The translations under genes and the position numbers were made by a program. 64,000 bases of DNA from Zanthoxylum bungeanum (taxonomy: Eukaryota > Streptophyta > Magnoliopsida > Sapindales > Rutaceae): NCBI GenBank assembly GCA_019454045.1, contig SKCR01036108.1:16097-80096 (forward strand). The letters run 5' to 3'. Of the stretch, positions 10,881 through 22,032 are shown piece by piece; position 1 is the stretch's first letter, and the number at the start of each line of letters is the position of its first letter. Under the pieces are notes generated by a model. It ran no database searches and had not been told where the DNA came from. It worked only from the letters and a program-made list of their open reading frames with translations.

Positions 10881-13800
10881 ATCTCCAACTTGGCCTATAG
10901 CCAATCACTCAAGTATCTAACACATGAACTATGTACATTGTCATCTGATGTGACCTTCTCGATCTTCACATCGCCACGATGTATGATCTCACAAATCAGA
11001 AGGAAACATCGAAGTACATGTTTGGATCGTTGATGAGACCACGGTTCCTTAGCCTGCGTTATAGCCCCGTTATTGTCACAATACAAAGGACGGGCTCAGT
11101 TGCTAACGGAACTACTCTAATCCAATTAGGAATTTATGGATCCAAACTGCCTTTTTTGCTACCTCAGCTGCAGTGATGTATTCCACTTCTGTTGTTAAAT
11201 CGGCAACAGTCTCTTGCTTGGAAGATTTCCAGCTCACTGCTCCGTTATTTAAACAAAATATGTACCCAGATTGCAACTTATGGTCGTCTTTATCGGTTTG
11301 GAAACTTGCATCGGTAAACCCAGTTACCTCAAGTTCTCCATCTCCATAGACTAAGAAAGCATCCTTAGTCCATCTAAGATACTTAAGGATGTTCTTAACC
11401 GTAACCCAGTGACCATCACCTAGATCGGCATGATAGCGACTACACATGCTCAAAGCATATGAGAAATCAGGTCGCGTACATATCATGGCATACATGATCG
11501 ATCCGACTGCAGAAGCAAACAGGATCCGAATCATGTTGTCTCTCTCATCTTGAGTTTTAGGACACATGTCCTTAGATAGAGAGAGGCCAAGTGACACTGG
11601 CAACAGTCCTCTCTTACACTGATCCATGTTGAATCTCTTCAACACTTTATCAATGTACGTGCTCTAGGAGAGTCCAAACAGCTTTCTATATCTATCCCGA
11701 TAGATCTTTATTCCCAGAATAAAGGCTGCTTCTCCCAGATCTTTCATAGAGAATTTTAATGAAAGCCAAGGTTTCACAGATTGTGGCATGGGAATGTCAT
11801 TGTCAATAAGCAATACATCATCTACGTAAAGGACAATGAATGTCAGTGCGCTCCCACTAACCTTCTTATATACACAAGGATCATCCTCGTTTTGAACGAA
11901 ATCATTTTCTTTTATGATCTCATCAAAACATTGGATCCAAGAACGCGATGCTTGCTTCAATCCATAAATAGATTGATTTAACTTGCAAACCTTATTTGCA
12001 TGTTTTGGTACAACAAAACCGTCAGGCTGTTGCATATAAACATCCTCCAAAAGGTTTTCATTAAGGAAAGCAGTTTTGATGTCCATCTGCCATATTTCAT
12101 AATCGAAATATTTAGCAATAGCAAGAATTATCTGAATGGATTTAATCATGGCAACAGGTGAAAAAGTTTCATCGTAATCGAAACCATGTCGTTGACGATA
12201 CCCTTTCGCTACAAGCCTAGCTTTGTACATTTGTATGTTGCCATCCATGTCAGTCTTCTTCTTGAAGACCCATTTGCAACCAATAGGCTTTACGCCTTCT
12301 GGTGCATCAACCAGTGTCCAAACTTGGTTGGTGTACATGGAATCCATTTTGGACTTCATGGCAACTTGCCATAAAGCGGAGTCGATATCTTGTATCGCTT
12401 CAGCATACGTAGCCGGCTCATTATCCTCAATTAGATTAATATCTACATGAGGTGAGATCAGAAACTCATACCTCTCAGGTTTTTTTCTGACTTTCTCTAA
12501 CCTACGTGGTTCTTGTGTATTAGAAGATTGTGGTATAGTCTCATCCATGATGAACTGTTCGTGTTCAATTAAGGAATCGGTGCCAGGAACAATATCACAC
12601 CGATTTTCATCGAGTTCAACTTTCCTCCCACTTACCACTATATTTAGGAATTCCTTTTCAAGGAAAACCGCATGTAGAGCAACAAATACATTGTTCTCTT
12701 GTGGGTGGTAGAAGTAATATCTTTTGGTTTCCCTAGGATAACCAGCAAATAGGCACTTATCCGAATTGGGTTCAAGTTTGGTACCATCCAAACGTTTAAC
12801 ATATGCCCAGCAACCCCAAATCTTCAGGAATGAGAAACCTGGTTTCTTTCCTGTCCATATTTCATATGGAGTCTGTTGAACAGACTTTGACGGAACCTTA
12901 TTCAAAATAAGTATTGCACTGTTCAATGCATATCTCCAAAAGGAAATTGGTAGCTCTGTGCGACTCATCATAGACCTTACCATGTCCAACAAAGTTCGGT
13001 TTCTTCGTTCGGACACACCGTTTAATTGAGGTGTTCCGGGAGGAGTCCACTGTGAAAGAATACCATACTCTTTCAAGTAATCGAGAAAAAATTGCTTAAG
13101 TATTCTCCACCATGTTCCGACTGTAATGTTTTAATACTTTTACCGGTCTGTTTTTCTACTTCGTGTCGAAACTCTTTGAATTTCTCAAAAATTTCTGACT
13201 TGTGTCTCATAAGATACACATAACTATAACGCGATGCATCATCCATAAAGGTTACGAAGTATTCATATCCACCTCTAACCTGGCTACAGATGGGACATCA
13301 TACGTCACTATGAACGAGGGCTAACAGTTCGGTGGCACGTGCATATTTACCGCTAAAAGGTGTTTTTAGGCATTTTGCCTAATAAACAAGATTCGCAGAT
13401 ATCATAGGAATTTGGATCAAATCCGTCCAAGTATCCACTCTTCGAAAGTGTGGATATACGAGTCTTGTTAATATGTCACAAACGATAATACCACATATAA
13501 GTTTCATCTTTGTTACTTAGTTTAAGCCTTTTATTTGTCATAATATATGTTTGAGATTGATTTATATTCAAAATATAAAGACCATTATTAACATCAGCAC
13601 TGCATATCTCAAAATTATTTTTATAAACAAAACACTCGGTGTTTCTGAATACAAAAGTATACCCACATTGGGTTAAGCAAGATACATATATAATGTTTCT
13701 AGTCAAACTAGGTACATAATAGCAGTTTGATTAATTAAGTACATGTCTCGAGGACAGTTCCAAAATATAGGTCCCAACATCCAAAACAGCGACTCTAGTC

Positions 13801-14470
13801 CCATTTCCAACTCGGAGGTCGATCTCTCCTGAAGCCAGTCTCCTGCTAATCAATAGATCATGCACATCAGTACATATATGAGTACCACAACCAGAATCAA
13901 AAATCTAATTTTTAAGACTAGAAGTAGACATGTTTATTTCAATAACAAACATACATGAAGCCGGAGTCTTGCCCGCCTTCACTTCCTTCATGTGCGCCTT
14001 GTACTCACGGCAGTCACGCTTCCAGTGACCTTGTTTGCCACACTGTAGTCAGACATCTTGGGATTTTTCCTTTGTCTTCCCAAAAGACTTTGATGATTTG
14101 GACTTGCCCTTTTTCTTCTTCTTCTTCTTCACGCCTCCAGTAGCCTTTGGCCAAGCCTTGGCAGACTAAGATGTTGAAGCGAAGTGCGCCTCGCGCTTCT
14201 TGCCCTTCAAAATCTCTTTTTCTACTTCTCGCAGCATTGCCATCAACTCTCCAAGAGTATAATCTTGGTTCATCATATTTTAGTTCATGATGAACCCGCT
14301 CCAGCTGTCAGGAAAAGACTGTAAGATCAAATTTATGGAAGTCTCAGCCTATAAGGTTATGCCTAGCTGACCCAGCTGTTAAGGTTCATATCCTAGTCAT
14401 GAAAGTTCGTACCATTAAAGAGATTTTCGCCAATGATAATGTCCCTAACGTTGATCTTTCCGGACATCTT
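10881..14470 (-). pseudogene. Copia element A gag-pol polyprotein (degraded)
   Basis: Reads right to left. A gag start (MSGKINVRDII near 14470) and a zinc knuckle (CGKQGHWKRDC near 14030) come first. Next are the protease DSGCGTHIC near 13900 and a pre-integrase segment ending YMWYYRL near 13480. Integrase core fragments fill 13400-13080. A 470-codon open stretch at 13076-11664 then carries the integrase C-terminal part (GVSERRNRT) and reverse transcriptase (YVDDVLLIDND). RNase H follows at 11645-10895, with TTEVEYITAAE and YCDNNGAI. The domain order PR-INT-RT-RH defines Ty1/copia. Damage: most of the gag core is deleted near 14300-14400, there are several frameshifts, the integrase reads SEHGGEYL where SDRGGEYL is usual, and the RNase H end is shortened. 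Confidence 0.9.
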
Positions 14471-16667
14471 AATTGCAATAGTCTAACTATTCAATTAATG
14501 ATTTTGGGTACAGTCCAACTGTTACAATAAAAATAATAAAATATTAGTCCAACTAATAAATATATAAAATGACGAAAATAATTTGAAAGCGCGTATTTGG
14601 CAAGTATTTGAACGAAATTTCAAATTCAATACTGGCATCCCACTATTTTTCGGCGAGCCTCTAACCCTCTGTTGAGTACTCGGGAAACCTAGTTTCCTAG
14701 TGGGCTAGGATCCCGTTAAATAACACACAACATTGACTTTGGCCAACAAGCTGTATGATATTTAACTAGGTAGATCTCTAAGATCAATTGGATCCCATCC
14801 AATTCCTAGATCTGGTAGGTGGACCTCCAAGTCTGAAACATATATACAATATGTATGTTAATATATCCAATATATTTCCTAACCTTTTCCTCTGAATCAA
14901 CTAAGCATTGGCTTTGGCTCAACAAGCTTAATGATTCCAGTTAAGCGGGACCCATTGAAAATGGGAAAGCTTCGTAATCCACGTCAATGAACAAGAAGTG
15001 ACCTTGACTTTAACCAACAAGTCACAACTTGCCCAAGACATGCGATATGGAACAAAGCTTTCGTGGTTCAAACACATCAGCGATGGACATTGATCTTGAC
15101 TTTGGCCAACAAACCAATGCCAATCTTGGATCTTGAGAGAGAATCACTCAATGGAAGGAATTCACTTAATATTTGTTTGAGGGTTTTTTGCATAAATTGG
15201 CAACCAATTTAGTATCTTTGATTAGGTCTCATCATACACTCTTAAGCATGCATTCTAAAAGCATAATAAGGCGCGAAATAAATATTAAAACGATATGCGG
15301 ATGGATATTTAACAATTTTTTCCTAGAACAAATCTCTATCTTTCCTCTCTCTGGCTAGCATTATTCAAACTTTTACCCAATTACATAATACATTAAAGAA
15401 ACCTTATTTACTTTGAGGGAAATTGGTGAGAAGAGAAGTACAAAGAGTTAAGAGATAAAAGGCTGGACACGCATGTCCAATTTAATAAATTCTAAATTTA
15501 TTACAATAATTTCCAAAATTGCTCTCACCCTTCTAATATCCATCTGATATACATTATTCATACGATACATCCATGTATTCACACAAAGCATGTTATTCAA
15601 TCAATCTAATCCAATTAATTAATCTTTGAATTAATGATCATCCAATGTTCAAACAACGATTTGATTTGCGCGAGTCCAACTCGTTTAAGAATAAGTACTC
15701 AAAGTGCGTATTCTTGAATTATATCGAACTACAATTTTAAATCCGATTTAATTTGTATTCAATACTAATTCTAATTTAATTCCAAATTAAATAATTACAC
15801 ACTTATATTTGTGCCTTTTAGACTTAGATTCTAAATCCAATCTAAATGGGTCTCAAAGGCCCAATTAACATCCAATGTCAATTTAATTAAAGTCCAATGG
15901 GCTTTTAATTAATTCTTAAGGCATGGAGTTTGGAAACCAAAGCCCAATTAAGGAATCACCTTATTTGCCATAAAATTAATTTTGGCCCATTAGGCCCAAT
16001 TAAATTTTTAAAGGCCCAATTATTCTATTTGGACTTTATGGAATGGTTTTGGGCCCAATTTGGATCCAATCCAATTGTCCTAAACCAACTTGGCCCAACC
16101 AAGCCCATTAAGCCCAAATACAACAATTTTAGCCCAATTCAAAATAAAGGCTTATTATAATTAATACAAAATTCAAAATCTCACATTAATTTTAATTAAA
16201 GTGTATTAGCCATAATTAATTAGTTAAATTAATATTTCCAAAACACCAATTTATCTAATTAATCATGCTTTGACATATTCAATTCATGTCCAACACAATT
16301 GAAGCAAAATCAATCATATCATGCTTCCTAACTCACGGAAATATGCATGAATTATATCCAATTTTGATTTCAATCTAATTAAATCAACAATCAATATACT
16401 CATCATGTTTTAAACACATCTAATGGTCTAAAATCAAAAATTACCATGATATATCTAGGGCTTATAGTTTCGGTCAAGGCTAGCAAAATTAGGGAAAAAT
16501 TATCCAATTCATTTTCTCAAATTTTAAGATGCATAAATCTAATTCATCATCATCCAAGCTCAACCAAACCATCAATTTGAAGAAATCATGCTCAAATCAC
16601 AAAAACCCCAAATTAAAGTATATAAACCCTAAATTCATTTCATGCTTAGACAAGGCTCTAATACCAT
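14471..16667 (-). other. Copia element A long 5' leader, with primer-binding site
   Basis: About 2.2 kb of non-coding leader between LTR and gag, AT-rich with many short GGGCCCAAT-like blocks. It aligns in order with 24082-26000 of element B. The primer-binding site is at 16654-16666 (minus strand TGGTATTAGAGCC, close to the initiator-Met tRNA site TGGTATCAGAGCC). Four hairpin-forming repeats lie at 14724-15119 and are listed separately. No coding region seen. Confidence 0.7.
14724..15119 (-). other. Four hairpins with a common GGCC loop, leader of element A
   Basis: In the element's sense, four units share the loop TTGTTGGCCAAAGTCAAG (two units vary slightly). Spans on the plus strand are 15088-15119, 14998-15025, 14900-14932 and 14724-14757. 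Stems are CATTGGT/ATCAATG, GTGAC/GTCAC, ATTAAGC/GCTTAGT and CATACAGC/GTTGTGTG, so loops are conserved while stems differ. The same four units, in the same order, are in element B with compensating stem changes. Folding was done by eye. Confidence 0.65.
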
Positions 16668-17027
16668 TGTTGGGTTCCTAGAACATGTCAAGGATCTTCT
16701 AAGTCATGATTCGTGTGAATACTAAAAGAAGTTACGGAAAAACTTACATTGCTCGGTTGGATGGATGTATGAAGTTCAAAACTTTTTGTGTTGTTGAAGA
16801 GCTCCAAGCTTCTCCTTGTGTTCCAAACTCTTGGGAATGGTTTCCCTAACACCTTGGTTGACTCCTTTTTGTGCTAGCAATGAAGAAATTTTGAAACAAA
16901 ATTTCTAAGATGGAGAAGCAAGCTCTCGACAATATGGAAAAGGGAGAGAGAGAGAGTTTTTGTTTTTGTGTTGAGTGTATTTGATTTCAAAAACCAATTA
17001 CCAAATACCAAAAACCAAGTTGGTATT
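16668..17027 (-). mobile_element. Copia element A 5' LTR, first 360 bp only
   Basis: Starts TGTTGGGTTCCTAG and follows the LTR at 6834 base for base with few changes, as far as CCAAGTTGGTATT. There an Athila-type LTR begins (TGATGAGTGG at 17028). The rest of this LTR was not found to the right, so it was lost after the insertion. Confidence 0.85.
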
Positions 17028-19113
17028 TGATGAGTGGTAAATGTATCACTATTTCCCACTCATTTGACCTAATATTTTGTATAGTTTCTTGAGTTTTGTG
17101 AATATTTTGATGTGTTTTGTGTTATTTTGTAGATAAATAAAGTTTCAGGACATTCTGGAGGTGATTTGGGGACAAAATAGTGAAAAATAGACAAAATGGA
17201 AAAATCATCTTTTGGCGGGTCGCGACGCGCAAGCCTTCTGCGTCGCGACGCTTAACGTGCACCGCTCCATGCTAACATGCGCCGGGGACACGTGTCAGAA
17301 TCTGAGAAGTTTGACTTTGCTAACATGTGCCATGCCATGTGTCAACATCACAACCCATCTGCTAACGTGCGCCGTGCCACGTGTCATCATCCTATGGTGC
17401 CGACAATCGCCATCGCCACATGTCACCACGTGTCACCCCACGTGTCAGCCATGTCATCGCCATGTCAGCAGAAGACCGAGTCAACTTTTCCACGTCACCG
17501 CCACATCATAATCAGCCAATCATAGCGCGCCACTTGTCACAATCCTACGGTGCCGATAATCCCTATTGCCACGTGTCGCCACGTCATTGCCACGTCACTG
17601 CCATGTTAGCTCAATTATTGAATTAATCATCCAAAATGCCACGTCATCAGATAAGAATCTCGGTGAAACCAATCAGAACGTGACACGTGTTGCGTCGTGA
17701 AGCGTGATCCTTGCGCGTCGCGACGCGAAGAGCCTATCGACGCCTATAAATTCAGCTCGATATTTCAATTTCAGATGTACCTTCCTATATGAATTCTCTG
17801 ATGTAAATATGGAGTTTTATATCTAGTTTATTTTAATTTCAGTTTTGTAATTAATTTTAATTACTTTCTGTAATAATAATTTACTTTCTTTACTTTTTCA
17901 GTTTTTACTATTCAACATGATGAGGTAACTTCCTCCTGCTATGGTGAAAGGTAACTCTTTATTACTGCTATTTAGATTAATCTCCCTTAATTATAATTTA
18001 TTCACTACTTAAAATTTGACTTAACAAGGATACTGCTATATTAGTCGGTTGGTAATCAATTATAAACTGGTTTTAATTTGACTAAGCAAGGATACCGTCT
18101 GGTTGGTCGGTTGGTAATTTACCGCCTATATGGTTGGTTTATGGACAAATATTGATACCGCATTTATGGCAGGTCGGACTTAATTTGACTTAATCAGGTT
18201 ACCGCCTATATGGCTGGTTGGTAATGTTATCACAAGTTAATATATTATATTAAGGGAGATATCTAAAATAGTAGTGGTAAAAGTAGATCCTTTAACCCTA
18301 GCATTTTATTTTATTGTAATTTTACTTTTCAGTATTTACTTTACGCATTTACTTTTCAGCATTTTACTTTATGTATTTTATTTTTAAGTTTTTACTTGCC
18401 TTGGTTATGTGTCGTAACTAAGTTAGTTATCTAGGGTTGTGATGAAATCCAATATCACCGTTTATAAGGGGTTATTTTATAGTTTAGGTAATTAAAATGT
18501 TTACTTATTAAGTCTTAAGCTTAATGCATCTTGTTAACTGGCCATTAATAAGATTGATCTGGTAAATCTAAATAAACTTGACAATGGAATTTTAGGTTTC
18601 AGCATTAGACTTAGTAGCCCACGATCTTCCTTGAGGATAGATAACCCCTTGATAGATTTCCTCATAGGATAGACATATACCTGTCGGGCGGGGGTAACCA
18701 TAATTGGAACTTAATCTTAATGAATCCAGGTAATTTGGTTGACATAGACATATGGTTCAATTGAGTTATATTGGGTATTTGCATCTGGCCATCGACAGAG
18801 GCTTTTGCGTAATTTCGTGTTCCAAGTTAGTAAACCGATATATTACACAAACATGAAATAACCACTTCATCTTTAAAATGATATTGGAAGAAATCACAGC
18901 CCTGGATAGTTTTACAAATTTGAATTTTCCTCAACCTACTTTTGCGCAATTTTATTTACTTGTTTTTAAATTTAAAGTCATCATCCAATCAATCAATCTA
19001 TTAGATACTAGTAATCATTTGGCCTCATAAAAATTAATAGCTTATGTTTTATACTTTTTATACTACTTGAACGATACGTGCGTTTGCGTTATACGCGTGT
19101 GAAAGCACCGGTC
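17028..19113 (+). mobile_element. Athila-like element, 5' LTR
   Basis: Starts TGATGAGTGG and ends CACCGGTCA, 2,086 bp long. The PBS follows 7 bp later. It contains CG-rich palindromic stretches with GCGTCGCGACGC near 17220-17250 and 17705-17725, and a dense set of CACGTG motifs at 17280-17700. The 60-bp ACCGCCTATATGG repeats lie at 18010-18220, and CACACGCGTATAACG in reverse near the end. The second LTR of this element is missing. Confidence 0.88.
17285..17700. promoter_or_regulatory. Cluster of G-box/ABRE-like CACGTG motifs in the Athila LTR
   Basis: Six CACGTG hexamers (five as CACGTGTC) near 17290, 17379, 17427, 17440, 17573 and 17685, among many CATGTC/CACGTC near-copies. The related LTR at 44766-46830 carries the corresponding stretch, reversed, at about 46140-46620. 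CACGTG is the core bound by plant bHLH and bZIP factors. Whether it acts as an enhancer here is inference; it could equally be the decay of a short tandem repeat. Confidence 0.5.
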
Positions 19114-19120
19114 AAGTTTT

Positions 19121-19138
19121 TGGCGCCGTTGTCGGGGA
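19121..19138 (+). other. Athila-like primer-binding site
   Basis: TGGCGCCGTTGTCGGGGA, the usual Athila/Tat-type site (complementary to the 3' end of tRNA-Asp) with one change (GTC for GCC). It lies seven bases after the LTR end. The minus-strand Athila copy has it intact at 44742-44759. Confidence 0.85.
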
Positions 19139-19244
19139 CTTATTTATCTTTCACTATTAGTTTTGTGGTTGATACCTTTACTTGTATCTAATTTCTTTTA
19201 CTTATTATTTATATTTTCTTGTGTTTGAGGTTCTCATAAACTAC

Positions 19245-20543
19245 ATGAGACAAACCAGAAGCATTGAAATCCGACCGCTCGACCCATAAATTGAAAGAAC
19301 CATCAGACAGTTGAGAAAGGAAATGCGTGAAGGCCAATAAGCTTTAGTCAACATGGAACCTGAACCTTTGGAAGTTGCACCACCAATTCCCATTCGAGAC
19401 AGAACTATTTCGATTATCGACGGCTTTATTTCCTGTATTGTACTTCCTCATTTACCAGCAAATGCGTGTGACATCAAAACATGCATTCAGGTGATTCAGC
19501 AGTTAGTGCAATTTGGGGGGAATGCAACTGAAGATCCTAATGCCCACATCAGCAACTTCCTGGAAGTTTGTGGCACTTTCAATTACAACCGAGGAGCTGA
19601 ATAAGCTATGAGACTGCGGGTTTTTCCATACTCATTGAAAGACAGAGCTAAAGCTTGGCTACATTCACTACCAGCAGGTTCCATCACAACTTGGAACACT
19701 TTAGCCACCAAATTCCTAACAAAGTATTTTCCACCAGCCAGAACATCAAAACTTAGGAATGACATCACATTCTTTATACAACAAGACTCGGAAACTCTCT
19801 ACGAAGCTTGGGAAAGGTACAAAGATTTGCTCCGGAAATGTCCTCACCATGAGATTCCAAAATGGCTTCAAGTCCAAATCTTCTATAATGGACTTTCTGG
19901 ACTGATGAGAATCACAATTGATGTTGCTGCTGGAGGAGCTTTGATGGAAAAATGAGAAGATCAAGTCTGGGACTTAATCGAAGAAATGGCTAACAATCAT
20001 TCCTTGTGGCCAACAGAAATGAGCATGATTCAAAGAATTGGTGAAATTTATGAAGTTGGAGCCAATTCAGTAGTCAACGCCAAGCTGGATCAGATATGTA
20101 AATTCATGGAGACTCTCAGCATTGGATCCACAAGTTCACCATATGGAGGAGCACCAGAACCAAACCAACTTGAAGAGATGGTGAATTATGTCAAAAATTT
20201 CAACAGACAGGGGAACAATCCATATTCCAACACCTACAACCTATGGTGGAGGAATCATCCCAATTTCTCATGGAGCAACAACTCAAGGCAAAAGAACTAT
20301 CCACCACCAGGATTCCAACAGCAAAACTAGGAGTTTGAAAAAGAACCAAAAATGAAAGAATGGATTGCAGAGATGTTCAAAAAGCAACAAGTAGCATATG
20401 ATGCTATTTTTCAGAGCCAATCAGCTTCCATCAAAGCACTGGAGAATCAAATTGGACAACTGGCCAATGCACAGAGTTACAGACCGCCAGGGAATCTTCC
20501 TAGCTACACAGAAACAAATCCAAGGAATCGAGAGAAGGAATAA
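19245..20543 (+). pseudogene. Athila-like gag
   Basis: One reading frame from MRQTRSIEIRPLD at 19245 to about 20543, interrupted only by point stops (near 19287, 19338, 19602, 19953 and 20328). The core, with RVFPYSLKDRAKAWLHSLP and TTWNTLATKFLTKYFPPA, is the Retrotrans_gag domain as seen in Athila elements. Downstream come QNQLEEM-type linkers and a coiled segment (ALENQIGQLAN). The minus-strand copy at 44657 reads glutamates (EEAMRLRVF) where this one has a stop, confirming mutation. The stops are mostly what C-to-T change would give. Confidence 0.9.
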
Positions 20544-20565
20544 TGTCAAGCCATTACCTTGAAAA

Positions 20566-21440
20566 GTGGTACTGAAATCAACAAGATGTTGGAATCAAGG
20601 TAAACAAAGAAGAAGTTCCAAAAGATGCAGTTCCACAGATGGAGGAAAAAGAAGCAAAGGAAAAAAATCAAGAAAAATTCACTCCACCGCCACCTTTTCC
20701 ACAGCGTCTTCAGAAAAAAACAAACTGGACAAGCAGTTTGCTCGATTCTTGGAGATTTTCAAAAAGCTGCACATCAACATCCCATTTGCAGAAGCCTTGG
20801 AACAAATGCCCAGCTATGTCAAATTCATGAAAGACATTCTTTCACGAAAACAGAGATTGGGAGATTTCGAGACAATAGCATTATCAGAAGAATGCAGCGC
20901 TATCATTCAGAGGAAGCTTCAACCAAAATTGAAAGATCCTGGCAGTTTTACCATTCCTTGCATCATAGGAGAGCATAACTTCGGTAGGGCTTTGTGTAAT
21001 CTAGGTGTAAGTGTTAACTTGATGCCTTTTTCTATTTTCAGGAAATTACAGATTGGATAAATAATGCCCACCTCAGTCTCTCTACAACTTGCTGATAGAA
21101 CACTCATATTTCCGAGAGGTGTAGTTGAGATGTGCTGGTCAAAGTTGAAAAATTCATTTTCCCAACAGATTTTATTATCCTTGATATGGAGGAAGATGAA
21201 GATGTGCCGATTATCCTTAAGAGACCATTCTTAGCTACAGGTCGAACCATTATTGATGTACAAAAATGAGAACTAACCATGAGGGTACAGGACCAAGAAG
21301 TAACATTCAACGTTTTCAAAGCCATGAATTTCCCGAATGACGAGAAAGAGGAATGTTTCAGACTTGATGTGATAAATAGTACCATCCAGACTTGCGATGC
21401 AATGCAAAGTTCTACTAACAAACTTAAAGCATGTCAATAG
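20566..21440 (+). pseudogene. Athila-like protease region
   Basis: Follows gag after a frameshift near 20550. The aspartic-protease region reads QMPSYVKFMKDILSRK, then GRALCNLGVSVNLMP near 20990. Athila proteases have CDLGASVNLMP here, so the catalytic Asp is changed to Asn. The frame breaks at 21060, but the next family blocks (VSLQLADRT, RVQDQEVTFNVFKAMNFPND) continue in other frames to about 21440. Reverse transcriptase, RNase H and the integrase core, expected next, are absent. Confidence 0.8.
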
Positions 21441-21479
21441 CCGAAAGATAAAGTGTACTGAAGAAGCCAATTATTGCAC

Positions 21480-21920
21480 TGAAAGCAACATAAGAGAAAC
21501 AGTTCCACCAACTCAATGAATTGGAGGAATTTCACATACAGCCTTTTGAGAATGCCAAATTGTACAAAGAAAATGCAAGAAGAGACATGATGAGAAGTTA
21601 ATGCGCATACAACTGGAACCAGGGCAGATGGTACTGTTAAACAAGTCAAGCTTGAAACTCTTCCCATGGAAGCCAAAATAACGATGGTCAGGTCCATTCT
21701 TAATCACCAAGGTTTTACCAGATAGAGCCGTTGAGTTACATGATCCTGACTCCAACAAAACATTCAAGGTTAAAAACAAGCGTGTCAAGCACTACTAGGG
21801 AGAATCATTTGAGCGACAAAAAGAAAGTGTCACACTTTCAGATCCAGCCTAACGTTCGAGAAATCACGTCTAGCTGACGACGTTAAACTTAGCGCTAGCA
21901 GGGAGGGAACCCATGTAATT
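21480..21920 (+). pseudogene. Athila-like integrase C-terminal remnant
   Basis: Begins QLNELEEFHIQPFENAKLYK near 21507, the tail segment of Athila integrase, joined almost directly to the protease region. About 2.5-3 kb of pol is therefore deleted near 21440-21485. The end carries GACGTTAAACTTAGCGCT followed by AGGGAGGGAACCC, a segment I recognise as commonly conserved just after Athila integrase. Confidence 0.75.
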
Positions 21921-21990
21921 TTTACATATATTGTGATTTGGTGTGATTTCATTTTGTGTGTTTAGTTTTTGCAGCTTAAGTTATTTCAGG

Positions 21991-22032
21991 ATGGAAGAAG
22001 TTCTCACAAATTTTCACAAGCAAATTCCTTCT
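21991..22032 (+). pseudogene. Athila-like third ORF, first 14 codons (exon-like piece before element B)
   Basis: ATG at 21991 opens MEEVLTNFHKQIPS, then copia element B interrupts at 22033. The target duplication CTTCT (22028-22032) ends exactly on a codon. Leaving out B and one CTTCT, the frame continues without a stop from 27366. Details are under the second part. Confidence 0.6.

Noticed and set aside
17212..17626. Overlapping Cys/His/Ser-rich frames resembling zinc-finger-like proteins
   Set aside because: They translate the CACGTGTC array in the LTR in several frames at once; no conserved metal-binding spacing.
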